The notes beneath the pieces were generated by a model that was not told where the DNA came from, ran no database searches, and saw only the letters and a list, made by a program, of their open reading frames with translations. Of a stretch of DNA of 64,000 nucleotides, positions 1 through 11,275 are shown piece by piece (positions within the stretch are counted from its first letter, which is position 1; each line of letters opens with the position of its first letter). Position numbers and translations under genes: made by a program. This DNA is from Cocos nucifera. Its lineage: Eukaryota > Streptophyta > Magnoliopsida > Arecales > Arecaceae. The DNA lies in NCBI GenBank assembly GCA_006176705.1, contig QRFJ01000304.1, positions 435,564 through 499,563 of the forward strand, written 5' to 3'.

Positions 1-853
1 GTATCACGCACGTCATGCGCGAGATTCAGTCTAAAATTTGTTAAAAGATTCGATAAATCAGAACCATATGATGCTGATCAGGAGCTCATCCTGCCATGTC
101 ATCCCATCCAAAATTAAATGCAAGGATGGCTAGCCCTTTGTGTATGGTTACAGATTAGCCCAGAGTCCAATCGGCGGAGTCCAGTGAAAGCAAAATTGGG
201 CTCATCCCAAATAAGGCATATTCAGTTTCTATACGATTGATCCGAAAATCCCGTAAAATTTATGAATTAAGCTAGTATAACAAATAAAATCATAGGCCAC
301 AGAGTGGATTAGACAAAAAAATCTAGAAATAGCTTTCAAATAGAACAACATGAATCCCATAAGAAGAAAAAAAAAAGACATGCTTAGTTCTATGTATATA
401 ATTTGAACTGGACAGCCCACTCCAAAGCTAATTTTGGATACTTTACGATTGCAAGTATAGCCCAGTATATAGTCCATGATATTGCTGGTTGTGTGGGTTC
501 AATCCACGAATCCTACAAGATTTTTTACTTAATCTTATAAAAAAAAATTCAAACATGCCTTAAGACTATTGCAACAATATTTATGCCAAAATTCAATACA
601 TCTACTAGGCGAGTCAGATCAATCTAAATCATCTAAATTTAATGAGTTGGAATGAAATATTTTAATAGGTTTTACTATCTTGTTGATGTAATAGGGATTA
701 CTTCCGTTTAAGCAAACTTATTAATTTCTCCAACAATATACCCAATCAAATAGAATTCATGCTCTGTTCCAGGCTCATGCTGGATAATAGCAATCAAATT
801 TCATGTATGATTAATTTAGTTTGTTGGCTAACCAAGTCAGTATCAATAAGTAT
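1..853. other. Intergenic, nothing recognised
   Basis: AT-rich DNA with only short chance ORFs on both strands. I see no recognisable protein motif, RNA gene or repeat edge before the LTR that starts at 854. A stretch near 497-510 resembles a tRNA T-loop, but no cloverleaf can be built around it. Confidence 0.5.
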
Positions 854-2120
854 TGTTGGTGCATAATCTGATTGACGTCGGATTAGATTAGAGTTGGAAA
901 AGATGAGATCACCGCTAATGACCTGCAAGATAAGTTCTAATCGGAGATGGAAGTGACTTCGGTAGGACTCTCTGACGATTAAGTCAGCTCTTCTTGCCAA
1001 TAGAAATGGAATGCTCAAAAAAGAAAGTAACAGAGTAACGAAAAGAGGAAGAGAACTTAGAGAAACACGTATTTAGAAGATTTCTTTTATAGACGGAGCC
1101 TGTAACAAACTAATGATGACAGCCATAACTGTTTGATAGTGGACCATTAGGGGCCACATAAAATTTATCACAGAAGGTAGTGTCCATTATCATGATATAT
1201 CGGTTTGTTGGAAATTAATGACTGGAGTTCAGATGGAACAACTATTGGCAATGAAAAGCTTCATACCACAATAGTTTTGAAGGAGCTTAGACTTCCCCAA
1301 GGTCATCTGTGTATAGGTTGGCTTGCGCTGAGCTAGGGGTCGAACTTGCGTAGACGACAGGATCCTTCTGAGCGACCACAGAAAGTTCGACTAGAAAGAA
1401 CCTTTTGGACGACTGCAAAGAGTTTGGCCGGCAGGAGCCCTTCCTAGCAACTAGAGAAAGTTCGACTGAAGGGAGCCCTTTGGACAACTGCAAGAAGTTC
1501 ATCTGGAAGGAGATCGGCCGAAAGGAGCTTGCTTGCTGACTGAAGAAGATCGACTGAGTGAAAATCCTTTGGACGATTGTAAGGAGTTCGTCCAGACGTC
1601 TCAAGATGGCTAACCAATAATCAATTTGGGGACGAGACTGTTAACCTTATCTTGCTCATACAAGATTTCGAACACCATAAAGATCCATCATCTATGGTAA
1701 AGCATTGAAGTTCGCTTAGGGAGAAGCTCTCTTTTATCATGAGATCCAATCTATCATGACGAGACATGGCCTAAAGGGAATTTGATTAGATAGAAGTTTA
1801 GTCAGCTTCAAGATCGGTCAGGCCAGGTTACACAGAGGTTAAATATACAGCTAAATATTTAGGTGGTCACTCCTATTGTTCAAGCTCGTCTAGAAAGGAG
1901 CTCGATCGAAACCAGCCACTTATAACGAAGGAGCTAGGCTGCTTTCATGGTTGGGCACCAAACTTGTCTGGAGGAGGTCTGCAGCGTATTATAGGCTCCA
2001 GAGTTTGCTCATGCAGCCTAGAAAATTGGTCGATAGATTGAAGATTGGCCATCGCGGGATCGCTCTGAGATCAGATATATATCAGACCAAACTTCGGCAG
2101 AAGCAGGTTCAATCCAAACA
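854..2120 (-). repeat. 3' LTR of element 1 (type I)
   Basis: On the plus strand it begins TGTTGGTGC and ends ATCCAAACA, so on the element strand it runs TG...CA. The LTR end near 854-1080 shares the 'ctgcaa-ataa ... gacgattaagtcagctctt' block with the LTRs at 11276, 29378, 40580 and 48811. Immediately inside (2121 onward) the plus-strand sequence gagtccctccactc is the complement of a polypurine tract. Length is about 1267 bp. Confidence 0.7.
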
Positions 2121-2745
2121 AGAGTCCCTCCACTCTTGAGTTCGGGACTCGAAGGAAAGAAGTAGAAGAAAGGCGGCTACTAAAATCTTTTCCCAAATTT
2201 CACGCTAGTAGGATGGAAGGTCTTGGCATTTTCTGCACTAGCATTGAAGTTTCTTCAATATGAATTGACTTGAAAAGATAAATTTTTGAAACTCCTACTG
2301 AAGCGCTGCCCTAGATACGGTGCAATTAAGATTTTGTCTAATGCCAACCCTCTACCATGAAGAGTGGGACATGCGTCAACCTAAGATTGGTCAATAGAGA
2401 CCTACAATCATAACTGCCTTAGACTCCCATGGATGTTTAAGCTCATCTTCTTCAGAATTTTAGTTCACCCGAGTTTCTCTCTCGTTCTTCTGGTCTTTAT
2501 CTCCTTCCTGCTCTAGAGTACCAGCATCTTCCACCATTTCTTTCGATTCTCAGGAGTTCTCCCACTCGACTTTACTCAAGCTCACAATCTTTTCACTCTT
2601 CCCAATCAATTTAGGTTAGTCCCTAAATTCTTCTTTTGATTATTCCTATCTTTTTGCATCTTTATTTGTATAGTTTCATCGAAAGAGTCTTGAATCTTAT
2701 TTTTCTTGATTTTTTGGAAGATTTTTCCAACTTAGTTTGATCCAT
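2121..2745. other. Untranslated internal region of element 1
   Basis: Sequence between the polypurine tract and the antisense ORF. It is collinear with 30475-31121 of element 2. From about 2400 the plus strand is pyrimidine-rich (CT-rich runs around 2460-2640), which would suit the 5' leader of the plus-strand antisense transcript. No separate coding sequence is seen. Confidence 0.4.
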
Positions 2746-5719
2746 ATGTCCACCGAAGAATTCTGATCGACTTGTTCCAAGAGTTCGACTCATCTGGCAT
2801 TGATGGATCCATCCCATAATGACTCTGAACCTATAGAAGTATTCCGACCACCCTTCATTCCTGACACTATCTCCTATAAACTTAGACATAAAGACCTTTC
2901 TTTGATCAGGATCCAGTTTGAAATTCCTTCTGAATATGAGCTCGAACTTCCTAGTCCTAGTGACTGAGCCTACTTTCCTCCTCCAGGTCGAACTTGCTTA
3001 TATGTCGAAACCCTCCATGAAGGACTTCGGCTATCCATACCTCCTTTTGTAGTCAACCTGTTTAAGTTTCTAAATATTTTCTTTACCGCTATGGCACCAA
3101 ACTCATTTAGGTTCATCATAGGATTTTTTTTTTATGTATTATGGCTGACGTCCGATCTATCATTTCTCTGTTTCGTAATTTTTTTATCTTCAAACATCAT
3201 CCCACCGTCAAAGATTGGTGGTATATCTCTCTCCAGTTTGGCAAGAAAAGGTTACTCAAGGGTGCTCCTTCTTCCATTCACAACTAGAAAGAAAAATTCT
3301 TTTTTGTCTTGTGTCCTTCCTTGGAGTTAGGACTTTCCTCTTGAAGAGACATAAGAAATTCGATCCACCGAGCTCCCGAGCTTGAGAACAAGGATCGGAA
3401 CTCGGCCAACAAACTAAGGAACTACAAAGCTCCTCTGATCTCTGGACTCCTGGATGATCAGATTTTATTTAATCTTGATCTCAATCCTCTTGATCCAGCA
3501 GGTAGTCCTCCTTAGCTAGTCAATCGTGCAATGTTCTTTCATCTGACTTTAACTTTTTCTGCTGTAGAAATGACTCCTGAAGAATGGAATCATCTGACAA
3601 AGAAAATCAAGTCCCTTAAGAGGAAGGACAGTGCTGTTGGAGAATCTTCGAAGAAGGCTCGCATTGAAGACCAATTCCGACCGTGCCGATCCAAACAGTG
3701 CCTGCCTCTGAATCCGATGCGGCAGCACTGAGTCCAGCCATGCTTGATGAAGTTGCTCCCTCTGCATCTCTTAAGCGGGAGAAAGTCGCAGAGAAGAGGA
3801 ACAATAAGAAGAAAAATGCAATTGCCAAGAAGGTCAGGAGAAAGATCGGGCGCTCTAGCGGTGAGAGCTCTAGCCAGGAGCAGAATTCTTTGAAAGATAG
3901 GAAAGTCATCCATTCTTTGATGCGGGGCAGCATTCTCCCGCACATTGTTGATAGGATGGTCCGGAAGGAGAATGCGGAGGGATTCTATGAATCCTTCGCT
4001 GTCTATCTTGAGGTAACTAATTTTTCTGAACTTATTCGAATGAAGGATGTACTTTCAAAATTTTGACTTAATTTTTTTTCGTTCTGCAACTGTAGCATTA
4101 CTTATTTGTCCATTCGAGGATAGCTGATCTCCACCAGCCTAAGATTTTTAAAGCCCTTTAAGAGGCTAAAGCGGAGACTGAGAGGATTCGGGCCAAGGTC
4201 AACTATTTGAAGGTGACCTCAGAGATACAAGCTGCAGAAGTCGAGTGCCTTCGAGAGGTATTGCGGAGAGAAGAAGAAGCTTCTACTGGTTTGAAGGCAA
4301 TCTTAACTCTTTCAAAAGATAAGAGAAAGAAGGCCGAAGAGAAGATTGGCATTGAGAGGGAGCAGGCTATCGAAGCCTTCAAGTTTTTCCAAGCCATGGA
4401 AGACATCAAGATTACTTTTGCCAAGAAAGCTTTTCTGGAGGAATTCGAGATCTACATGAGAAGGATCGCAAAGAACTTTCCAGAGGTAGACCTTAACCTT
4501 CTGACAGACGAACCCAGCAAAGAAGTCGATCCCTCCAATGCTGGTGTTGCCTCTCCAGTTGTTGAACCTGCCTCTAAAGCTCCTGAACTTGCAGCCACAG
4601 CCTCCAAACCTACTCCTAAACCTGAGGTTGCGAAGGATGTGCCGACCTCGTCTGCCGCTGTACCACTCGAGGTTTAAAATTTTTGATGATTATACTTTTT
4701 TCTTCTTTTTCTTTTCTTCCGATGCATTCAAATATTTTATTAATGTAATGAAAGTAAAATTTTTTTTTCATACTTGTATTGTGATGTTTGTCGTTCAGAA
4801 TTCCTCTAGCGAGTAAAGCCCTAACTTTTCTTCTCCGATCAAGGCCACGCCGCTACCTGAGGGTGTCCCCTTGAAATCCATTACAAAAAGCTTGAAAAAG
4901 AAAGTTCATCAGTTAAAAAAGAAATTGAAAAAGATTGAGGATGAACTTTAAAAGTCAAGAAAAAGTTGCTCAGAGTTAACAATTGAGGTTACTCGCTTAC
5001 GACAAGTACACAAAAAGAATTTCATTGATTATATCAACAAGAAGCGATATTTGATTGAAGAACTTGAACGGGAGCGAAAACTCTACAGCAAGAAGGTTTG
5101 GGCCTTAACATCCAAGGCCAGCTCCCTTGAAGTTAAGCTCAACACGGCTAAAGAAAAAATTATGCTATTGGAAGGAAGCTTGTCGTGGTCTTCCAATAAA
5201 GCTCGGTATGATTGAAATTGATCGAAAAAATTTTTGGAGCTCCAAAAATAACTTCAAGACACCGAAGCCTGATACAATAGTTACAGAGTATGCTAGGCGG
5301 AGAAAATGTCTAGACTCGAACGTAAACTTAAGGCGGCCAGAGATAAGGTGACCCATCTTTAGAAGTAGTTAGCCGATAATCAGCATGCCGGTGTTAGTAG
5401 GGAGCTGGACCAACTCGCTTCTTTAAGAAAGTCCTTTGGTGATCTTTCCAAGTTGTATGAGAAGAAGAAGGCCGAACTTCAACAGCTGAAGATCCAAATG
5501 GTCTATGAGCGACAAGTTATTAAGGACGCGAAGGCTGAGTCAGAGGTCCTTAGAAGGCAATTACGGGAGTCCAAAAATAATTTTCAGTAGGCTGACAAAT
5601 TATTTGTAGAGAGCCTGCTGAAGAGGAAGAAACTTGAAGAAGAGGTTATTAGCTTAAAGCAGTCTCTCATAATGGCCGGAGTTGGTAGTTCGAAGTCTGA
5701 GGATTCTAAGCCTTTTTAG
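2746..5719 (+). pseudogene. Antisense accessory ORF (aORF) of element 1, multi-exon, degenerate
   Basis: A plus-strand coding region opposite to gag-pol, inside the retrotransposon. I recognise the N-terminal part (about 2746-3500) as the 'putative gypsy type transposon' domain (Pfam Transposase_28-like), with Y-x-E, GLRL, a hydrophobic PFVVNLFKFLNI-type helix and a WWY motif near 3210. The middle holds basic Lys/Arg-rich and Ala/Pro-rich segments, and the C-terminus (about 4850-5719) is long heptad-like coiled coil. Alignment by eye with element 2 (31122-34068) shows coding sequence interrupted by GT-AG introns at about 3502-3567, 4013-4095 and 4672-4798. The reading phase is kept across the 4013-4095 intron. 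In-frame stops occur near 2764, in PSPSD-stop, and in the coiled coil, so it is dead. Antisense extra ORFs are known in TAT elements; the function is unknown. Confidence 0.6.
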
Positions 5720-5879
5720 GACTTTATTTCTCTTCTTTCTTTTTGTACGTGGTTTCACAGATCTTTGTCTTATAACAGACTTTAATTTTAATGAAATAGC
5801 ATTTTTCTTCAACCATCTTTTATCTTGCATCGATTCGATGTTTGTTAGCTTCTTTATTTTCTTTATTTTTTTTCTGTCT

Positions 5880-6610
5880 CACATAATCGGAGGTCCTCTT
5901 ACGTGTCAGGATGAGATCCTCCTTCTGTTCCTGATATGATTGATCTTTACCTCGCCTCCTGTCAGGATGAAGTCCTTCTTCTATTTCTGACGAGGTTGGC
6001 CTTTATCTTTGTTAAGATGAGGTTCTCCTTCTGTCCCTAACAAGATCATAAGGGCATAAAAGGATCATTGAAAGAATCTTCGTTAAAAGGGCCTCTCCTC
6101 TCCTTCTATCTTAAATAATCAGAGGTCTTCATCTATGTCAGGACGAGGTTCTCCTCCTATTTCTGATACGGTTGGCCTTTACTTTATCCTCCTATCATAA
6201 CGAGGTCCTGCTCCTGCTCCTGATGGGGTTGGTCTTTATCTTTGTTAGGATGAGGTTCTCCTCCTATCCTTAACAAGATCATAGAGACACAAAAAGACCT
6301 TTGAAAGGATCTATTTTCTTCTATCTTAAATAATCGAAGGTCTTCATCCATGTCAGAATGAGGTTCTTCTTCTATTTCTGACATGGTTGGCCTTTACTTT
6401 GTCCTCTTATCAAAATGAGGTTCTCCTCCTATTTCTGATGAGGTTAGCCTTTACCTTTGTTAGGATGAGATCCTCCTCCTATCCCTAACCAGATCATAGG
6501 AGCATAAAAAGACCATTGAAAGAGCCTTTTTCCTCCTCCTATCTTAAATAATCGGAGGTCTTCATCCATATTAGGATGAGATTCTCCTTCTGTTTCTGAT
6601 ACAGCTTATT
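5880..6610 (-). repeat. Degenerate 115-bp-type tandem repeats, element 1
   Basis: Repeats of the 'ggatgaggttctcctcctatccctaacaagatcatagg' type occur several times and alternate with 'cttaaataatcggaggtcttcatc'. This is the same block that keeps an exact 115-bp spacing in elements 3 and 4. It lies between the aORF end and the integrase end. Confidence 0.6.
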
Positions 6611-6699
6611 TTTTATTATTTCGAAAGGTTGTCTCCTACCATCACAGTTTTTCACCAAGGATAAAAATGCTAAAGTAAAAAAATTTATTAAAATAAAAT

Positions 6700-7990
6700 C
6701 ATTCGTAGTACACTTGATTTTTCAAGTTTCATGGTCGAGGAAGATCAGCTTCTCTAAGCTCTTTTAAACAATAAGTCCCAAACCGGACGACCTCCTTGAC
6801 TTCATAAGGATCTTCCCAATTTGAGATGAGCTTTTCTTGATTCTAGGATAGTGAGACAGCTACCCATCAAAGTACTAAATCCTCCACTTTGAATGCCTTA
6901 CTTCTAATTCTGAAATTATAATAGCGAGCTACCTTCTACTTGTAGGCCACCATCCAAACCTGAGCTTTTTTCTATTTTTCTTTCAACAAGTCGAGGTTAG
7001 TCCTGAGATCCTACGAGTTGCATTGCTTATTGAATACCACGATTTGCGCCAATAAAAGTTTGAGTTCTATTGAGATGTCTGCTTCTGTTCCGAAAGCTAA
7101 GATAAATGGAGTCTTTCTAGTTAGCAGTCTTTGGATAGTTCGGTATGCCCAAAGTACATGATAGAGTTCGTCCATCCAAGTTTTCTTTGCTCTCTCAAGT
7201 CTTGCTTTGATATCTTCTAGCAGGATTCGGTTAATTACCTCCACCTTGCCGTTTGCCTGTGGATGGACTATCGATGTAAAATTATGAGAAATGTTCAGAT
7301 CTTCATAGAACTGAACAAATTTTATCCCTACAAATTGGTGCCCATTATCTGTTATAAAAGTTTGAGGCAGGTCGAATCTATAAATAATCGACTTTCAGAT
7401 AAAGTTTTGTACTTTAACTTTAGTAATTTTTACTAGAGATTCGACTTTAATCTATTTTATGAAGTAATCAATTGCCACTAGCAGAAACTTTCGTTGTCCA
7501 GATGCCATAGGAAAGGATCCGAGTATATCCATTCTCCACTGTACAAACGACCATGGGGCACTTAGGAGATAAGCTCAGAAGCTGACTATCTTTAAATATT
7601 TGTATTCCTTTGACATCGATCACATTTCTGACATATTCTATAAAATTATGGTACATTATCGATCAATAGTAGTTCTACCGAAGTAGTTTGTGAGATAAAG
7701 ATTTAGCCCCCAAATGACTTTCATAAATTTCCTCATGCACTTCTCATAATGCAAAATCAGTCTCAGAAGGTCAGAGATATCTCAAGAGTGATAAAGAATA
7801 CGATCTTTTATATAACTTGCCCACATATAGAACATATCGGGATGCTTGATTTTTTAATTTTCGAGCTTCTTTCAAATCATAAGAAAGAATTCTATCTTTG
7901 AGATAAGCAACTAGCGGATCAATCCAGCTGGACTCATAGTCGATCTGTATTATAGATTGCTGCTCCTCCGAGATTGGATATTTCATAACT
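6700..7990 (-). pseudogene. Integrase region of element 1, broken
   Basis: Minus-strand fragments in several frames. Codons at 7011-7244 read as the C-terminal part of a retroviral-type integrase core, with DELYHVLWAYRT and PFILAFGTEA motifs typical of gypsy elements. Fragments at 7468-7656 and 7771-7986 cover the central core and the region before the zinc-binding domain. Frameshifts and stops separate the pieces, so no full integrase can be made. It is collinear with 35100-36430 of element 2 and 43300-44690 of element 3. Confidence 0.7.
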
Positions 7991-8079
7991 TAAAAGAAGA
8001 CCTCCTTAGATAGTTCGATTGGAGCCAATGTAGCTAATTTAGAGAGAAGGTCGGTCCTGACGTTTTCTGCTCTCGAAAT

Positions 8080-8316
8080 CTATCGAATGCTAAAACTATT
8101 GAAGGTCAGAGTCAAGTTTCTCACTTTCTCGAGATATTTTATCATACTTTCTTCTCGAACTTCATAGTTGCCACTAACCTGCCCTACTACCAACTGAGAG
8201 TTGCTGTAGACTTGGAGCCGATCCACTTCTAATTTTTTGGCTAATTTTAATTCCGTGATTAGCATTTCGTACTCAGCCCCATTATTTATTACAAAAATTT
8301 GAAATGTAGCACACAT
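8080..8316 (-). pseudogene. Second (archaeal-type) RNase H domain, element 1
   Basis: The fragment contains the ELKLAKKLEVDRLQVYSNSQ-type helix and strand, where an Asp/Asn-S-Q-L-V-V motif marks the RNase H fold, followed by a conserved GNYEVREESM segment. The N-terminal MDGSSN motif is displaced into another frame around 8380. This extra RNase H downstream of the usual one is the hallmark of TAT-lineage Ty3/gypsy elements. It is broken by a frameshift near its start. Confidence 0.65.
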
Positions 8317-8450
8317 TCAGTAATAACTTTCTCTAGGTTAACCAAGATCAGTCCTACACCTACGCCTAAAGCATTGGATGAACCATCCATATACAGCGTC
8401 CAGAAGCCTTCAGAAAGGTCTGCTCTTTCTTTAGGAAAGCTCGACTGCAA

Positions 8451-9137
8451 TCATGAAATATTGATTTCATTCTGCTCAAGTTCTGTCTCATCCGAAATAG
8501 TAGACTCCATTATGAAATCTACCAATATTTGGGCCCTGATCAATGGTCGAGGCTGGAAGTTGATATCAAACTCCATGAGCTCAATTGCCCATTTTACGAT
8601 TCTTCCAAAGGCATCCATTCGATGAAGAACTATCTTGATTGGTTGACCAGTAAGGGGGGTTACAGTATGTCCTTGAAAGTACGGTTGAAGCCTTCGAATA
8701 GTAATTAGTAGAGCATAAGTTAGTTTTTCTAACTTAGGATATTTGATCTCAGCGTCCCTCAAGACTTGACTTATATAGTAGATCGGCTACTGCACTTTCA
8801 CCTCTTCTTTAACTAATACCGCCACAAGAGCCGCTGGAAAGATCGCTAGGTACAAAAATAATTCTTCTTCAGGCTTGGGTTTTGCCAGCAAGGATGGTGG
8901 GCTAAGGTAGTTCTTTAATTCTTCAAATGCTTGTTGACATTCGATGATCCAACAGAAGTTCTTTAATTGTTTAAGAACTTGGAAGAAGGGTATGTATCGC
9001 TCGATCGATCTTAATACGAAGTGGTTCAAGGTTGCCATCTTTTCTGTCGGTGCTGAACTTCTTTTATTGATTTTGGGATAGTCATTTTTTAAATGATTCG
9101 AATCTTCTCCAGATTTGCTTTGATTTCGTACTTTGAT
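8451..9137 (-). pseudogene. RNase H (gypsy type) and RT thumb/connection remnant, element 1
   Basis: Two overlapping minus-strand frames. 8787-9137 covers the end of RT/connection, with LNHFVLRSIERYIPFF and an ECQQAFEELK motif. 8451-8762 covers the gypsy RNase H with the KLEKLTYALL helix and a PYFQGH motif. Homology stops abruptly at about 9137, where the Copia-like sequence begins. The RT palm motifs (FMDAFSGYNQI, YVDD) seen in element 3 are absent here. Confidence 0.7.
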
Positions 9138-9711
9138 TGTTGGAAAATATATCCTAAAATCAATCATCTAAATGGTAGACGATTGAAATTAGTATATAAA
9201 TTATCTAATAAAAATAGTTATTTAGCTGATTCATCATCGAAGTTTTATCTTTCTTAAATGAACTTCTATATTATGATAAAGTTCTTAGAACCACAATCAA
9301 TCGATAAAAAATAATTTATCAAATGGTTCTTAAATTATTCACAACTAAATGATAAGTTATTAATAAGAACGATAACTTATCAAGTGTAGGTCGCTATTTG
9401 CCATATGTATTAGTTATCCTCATAACCAAATGATGTGGAGATACTGGTATGGCATTCAGATGAGATATAAGAGTATATCTGCACTGAACGTGATCAATGT
9501 AGCACTCTACCATCAAGAGTAGCTAGTTAAGATCAATGGATATAAGTGTTCCTCTGATCTTAAATCACCACGGTGACTTACAAACAACTCACTATACTTT
9601 GATGTCAGACTGACTGTATTTTTAATATAGATTCGAAAGATTTTTGGATACAATCAAGTACAAGTAAAGTCGGTGTGTGAGTCAAAATGGGATTGACCAC
9701 TCCTGGAGTTG
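9138..9711 (+). repeat. Copia-like LTR fragment inside element 1
   Basis: AT-rich sequence beginning TGTTGGAAAATATATCC, a start typical of plant Copia LTRs, and ending abruptly at gag sequence near 9712. It differs in composition from the flanking gypsy DNA. Left of it lies the RT/RNase H end and right of it the zinc-knuckle part of gag. Roughly 1.8 kb of RT and protease present in element 2 is missing at the same place. I cannot define its right edge from a terminal CA and target duplication. Confidence 0.5.
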
Positions 9712-11165
9712 GATGCAGTCCTCAGTGTCGTGGCCGTGGTCACGATGATAAAGATAGAACTTGTTGGGATCGTGCTTGCTGGGGCGGGAACGCATCCTCT
9801 CCAACCTCGAAAGATGTTTTCTGATTTTCATCAGCACTTAGGTCTTCGAAGCGTTAAGGGGGGTGTAGTTGTGAAATCTTTATTGGAGAGAACTTCAGCA
9901 CTGGGGGGAACCTCGGTGTGCCCTTCCATTGGGGCTTCCCTGCCTTAGGGTCCGGGGGGGAGTTCAGGCTCGCCTTCCATTGGGGCTTCCCTGCCTTAGG
10001 GTCCGGGGGGGAGTTCAGGCTCGCCTGCGATCGGAAGGAGTTCGAAAATGCGATCGAGCTTCACTCTGCTTCCCTTCTTCGACGGACCTGCCCAGCCTGT
10101 CGATTCGCCGCTTGCCACTGGCTTCATCATCCTTGGCCTTGAAGGCCTCCTCTGTCCGGGCATATCCTTCGGCCCGAGCTAGCATGTCAACAAAATCTCT
10201 GGGATACTTCTTTTTTAGGAAGAACAGCAAGTCATTCTTCTGAAGACCGTCCTTGAGGACGGCCATCGTGACTGACTGGTCCAGGTTCCAGACTTCTAAC
10301 GTGGCAGCATTAAATTGGATGACATAAGCTCGGATAGGATCCCCTTCCTTCTGTCTGATGGCCATCAAGAAATCCAAACCTCGGTGCGGCCGCCTACTAC
10401 TGACAAAGTGGGCTGCGAACTATTGACTCATCTGGTCAAATGATAAGATGGTACTCGACTTGAGTGCCGAGTACCAGTCCCTAGCAGTTTCCTTAAGGAT
10501 AGAGGGGAAAGCCCGGCACAAGATAGCATCTGACGCGCCATGGAGCAACATCGTTGTTCGGAAGGCTTCCAAATGGTCGACTGGATCGGTGGTTCCATCG
10601 TAACTCTCAAATTATGGGAGCTTGAAGTTTGATGGGATCGGTTCTTGCATAATTTTCTATAAAAAAGGAGGGTCAGTGCAAATATCATTACCACGTAAGG
10701 AGGGAGTGTGATAAAGTTCTTCGATTCATCGGCTCATTTCTAAGAGCCTTTGATCCATGAGATCTTCACGATCTCTGATCTCCAAGGTTTTTTTATAGAA
10801 TGGGTGTGGAGCTTCACCTTGGGTCGAGCCATGGTCCGAGCAAGGGCTCTCCCTCTTTTGCCTCCCCTTCTGAGGATCGGAGGTCGGATAGCCCAAGTCG
10901 GTCACTCCTGGATAGGACCACACAGCTCTGAAGAATCCCGCATCGGTTGAGCTGGTGCTGGGGCCTGCTGGTGTATGGCCTGCACCGTCTGCACTACTTT
11001 CATGAGACCACGAGCCTGCTGGACGAGCAGGTTGAACTGCTCCACATCCACCATAGCTACAGATGGAACCTGGGTCATCGGGGCTGGAGCGGGCGTGGAT
11101 GGATCTGAACGGGATCGGACCATGGAGGCCGTCGATCGTCGGGTTGAAGCTCTCCTAGGGGGCAT
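9712..11165 (-). pseudogene. gag of element 1, degenerate
   Basis: Minus-strand gag fragments. The start is at 11165 with an MPPRRAST opening, followed by a Pro/Ala-rich segment and VEQFNLLVQQA. The retrotransposon gag core (10015-10694) includes IKQKE-like, RAYVIQFNAA, VLKDGLQKNDLLF and KKYPRDFVDMLARAEGYA motifs. Near 9712-9790 a C/H-rich segment matches the zinc-knuckle-like region of element 2. A perfect in-frame 51-bp tandem duplication lies at about 9922-10023. Several stops break it. Confidence 0.75.
9922..10023. repeat. Exact 51-bp tandem duplication in gag
   Basis: The block beginning ccttccattggggcttccc is repeated immediately with a 51-base offset (17 codons), including the run of seven G. 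I see no difference between the two copies. Confidence 0.9.
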
Positions 11166-11257
11166 TTTTTCTCGAAAAAAAATTCTAGAGAGGAAGAAGG
11201 GAGGTCGTCGCTAAGCACTCCTTTAAGAATAAGAAAACCTCGGAGGTAGAGGGGGCC

Positions 11258-11273
11258 CTCCTTCTAGCGCCAA
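11258..11273 (-). promoter_or_regulatory. Primer-binding site, element 1
   Basis: On the element strand TTGGCGCTAGAAGG follows the LTR end by a few bases. The equivalent sites in elements 2 and 4 read TGGCGCTAGAGGAAG. Plant tRNA 3' ends give PBSs that start TGG, so this fits, but I did not identify the tRNA. Confidence 0.55.
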
Positions 11274-11275
11274 TC

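Noticed and set aside
484..515. T-loop-like ggttcaatccac, possible tRNA
   Set aside because: No acceptor stem, anticodon arm or D-arm can be paired around it.
3549..3945. Minus-strand open frames across the antisense ORF of element 1
   Set aside because: They are shadows of the plus-strand Lys/Arg-rich coding sequence (Leu/Phe/Ser-rich complement).
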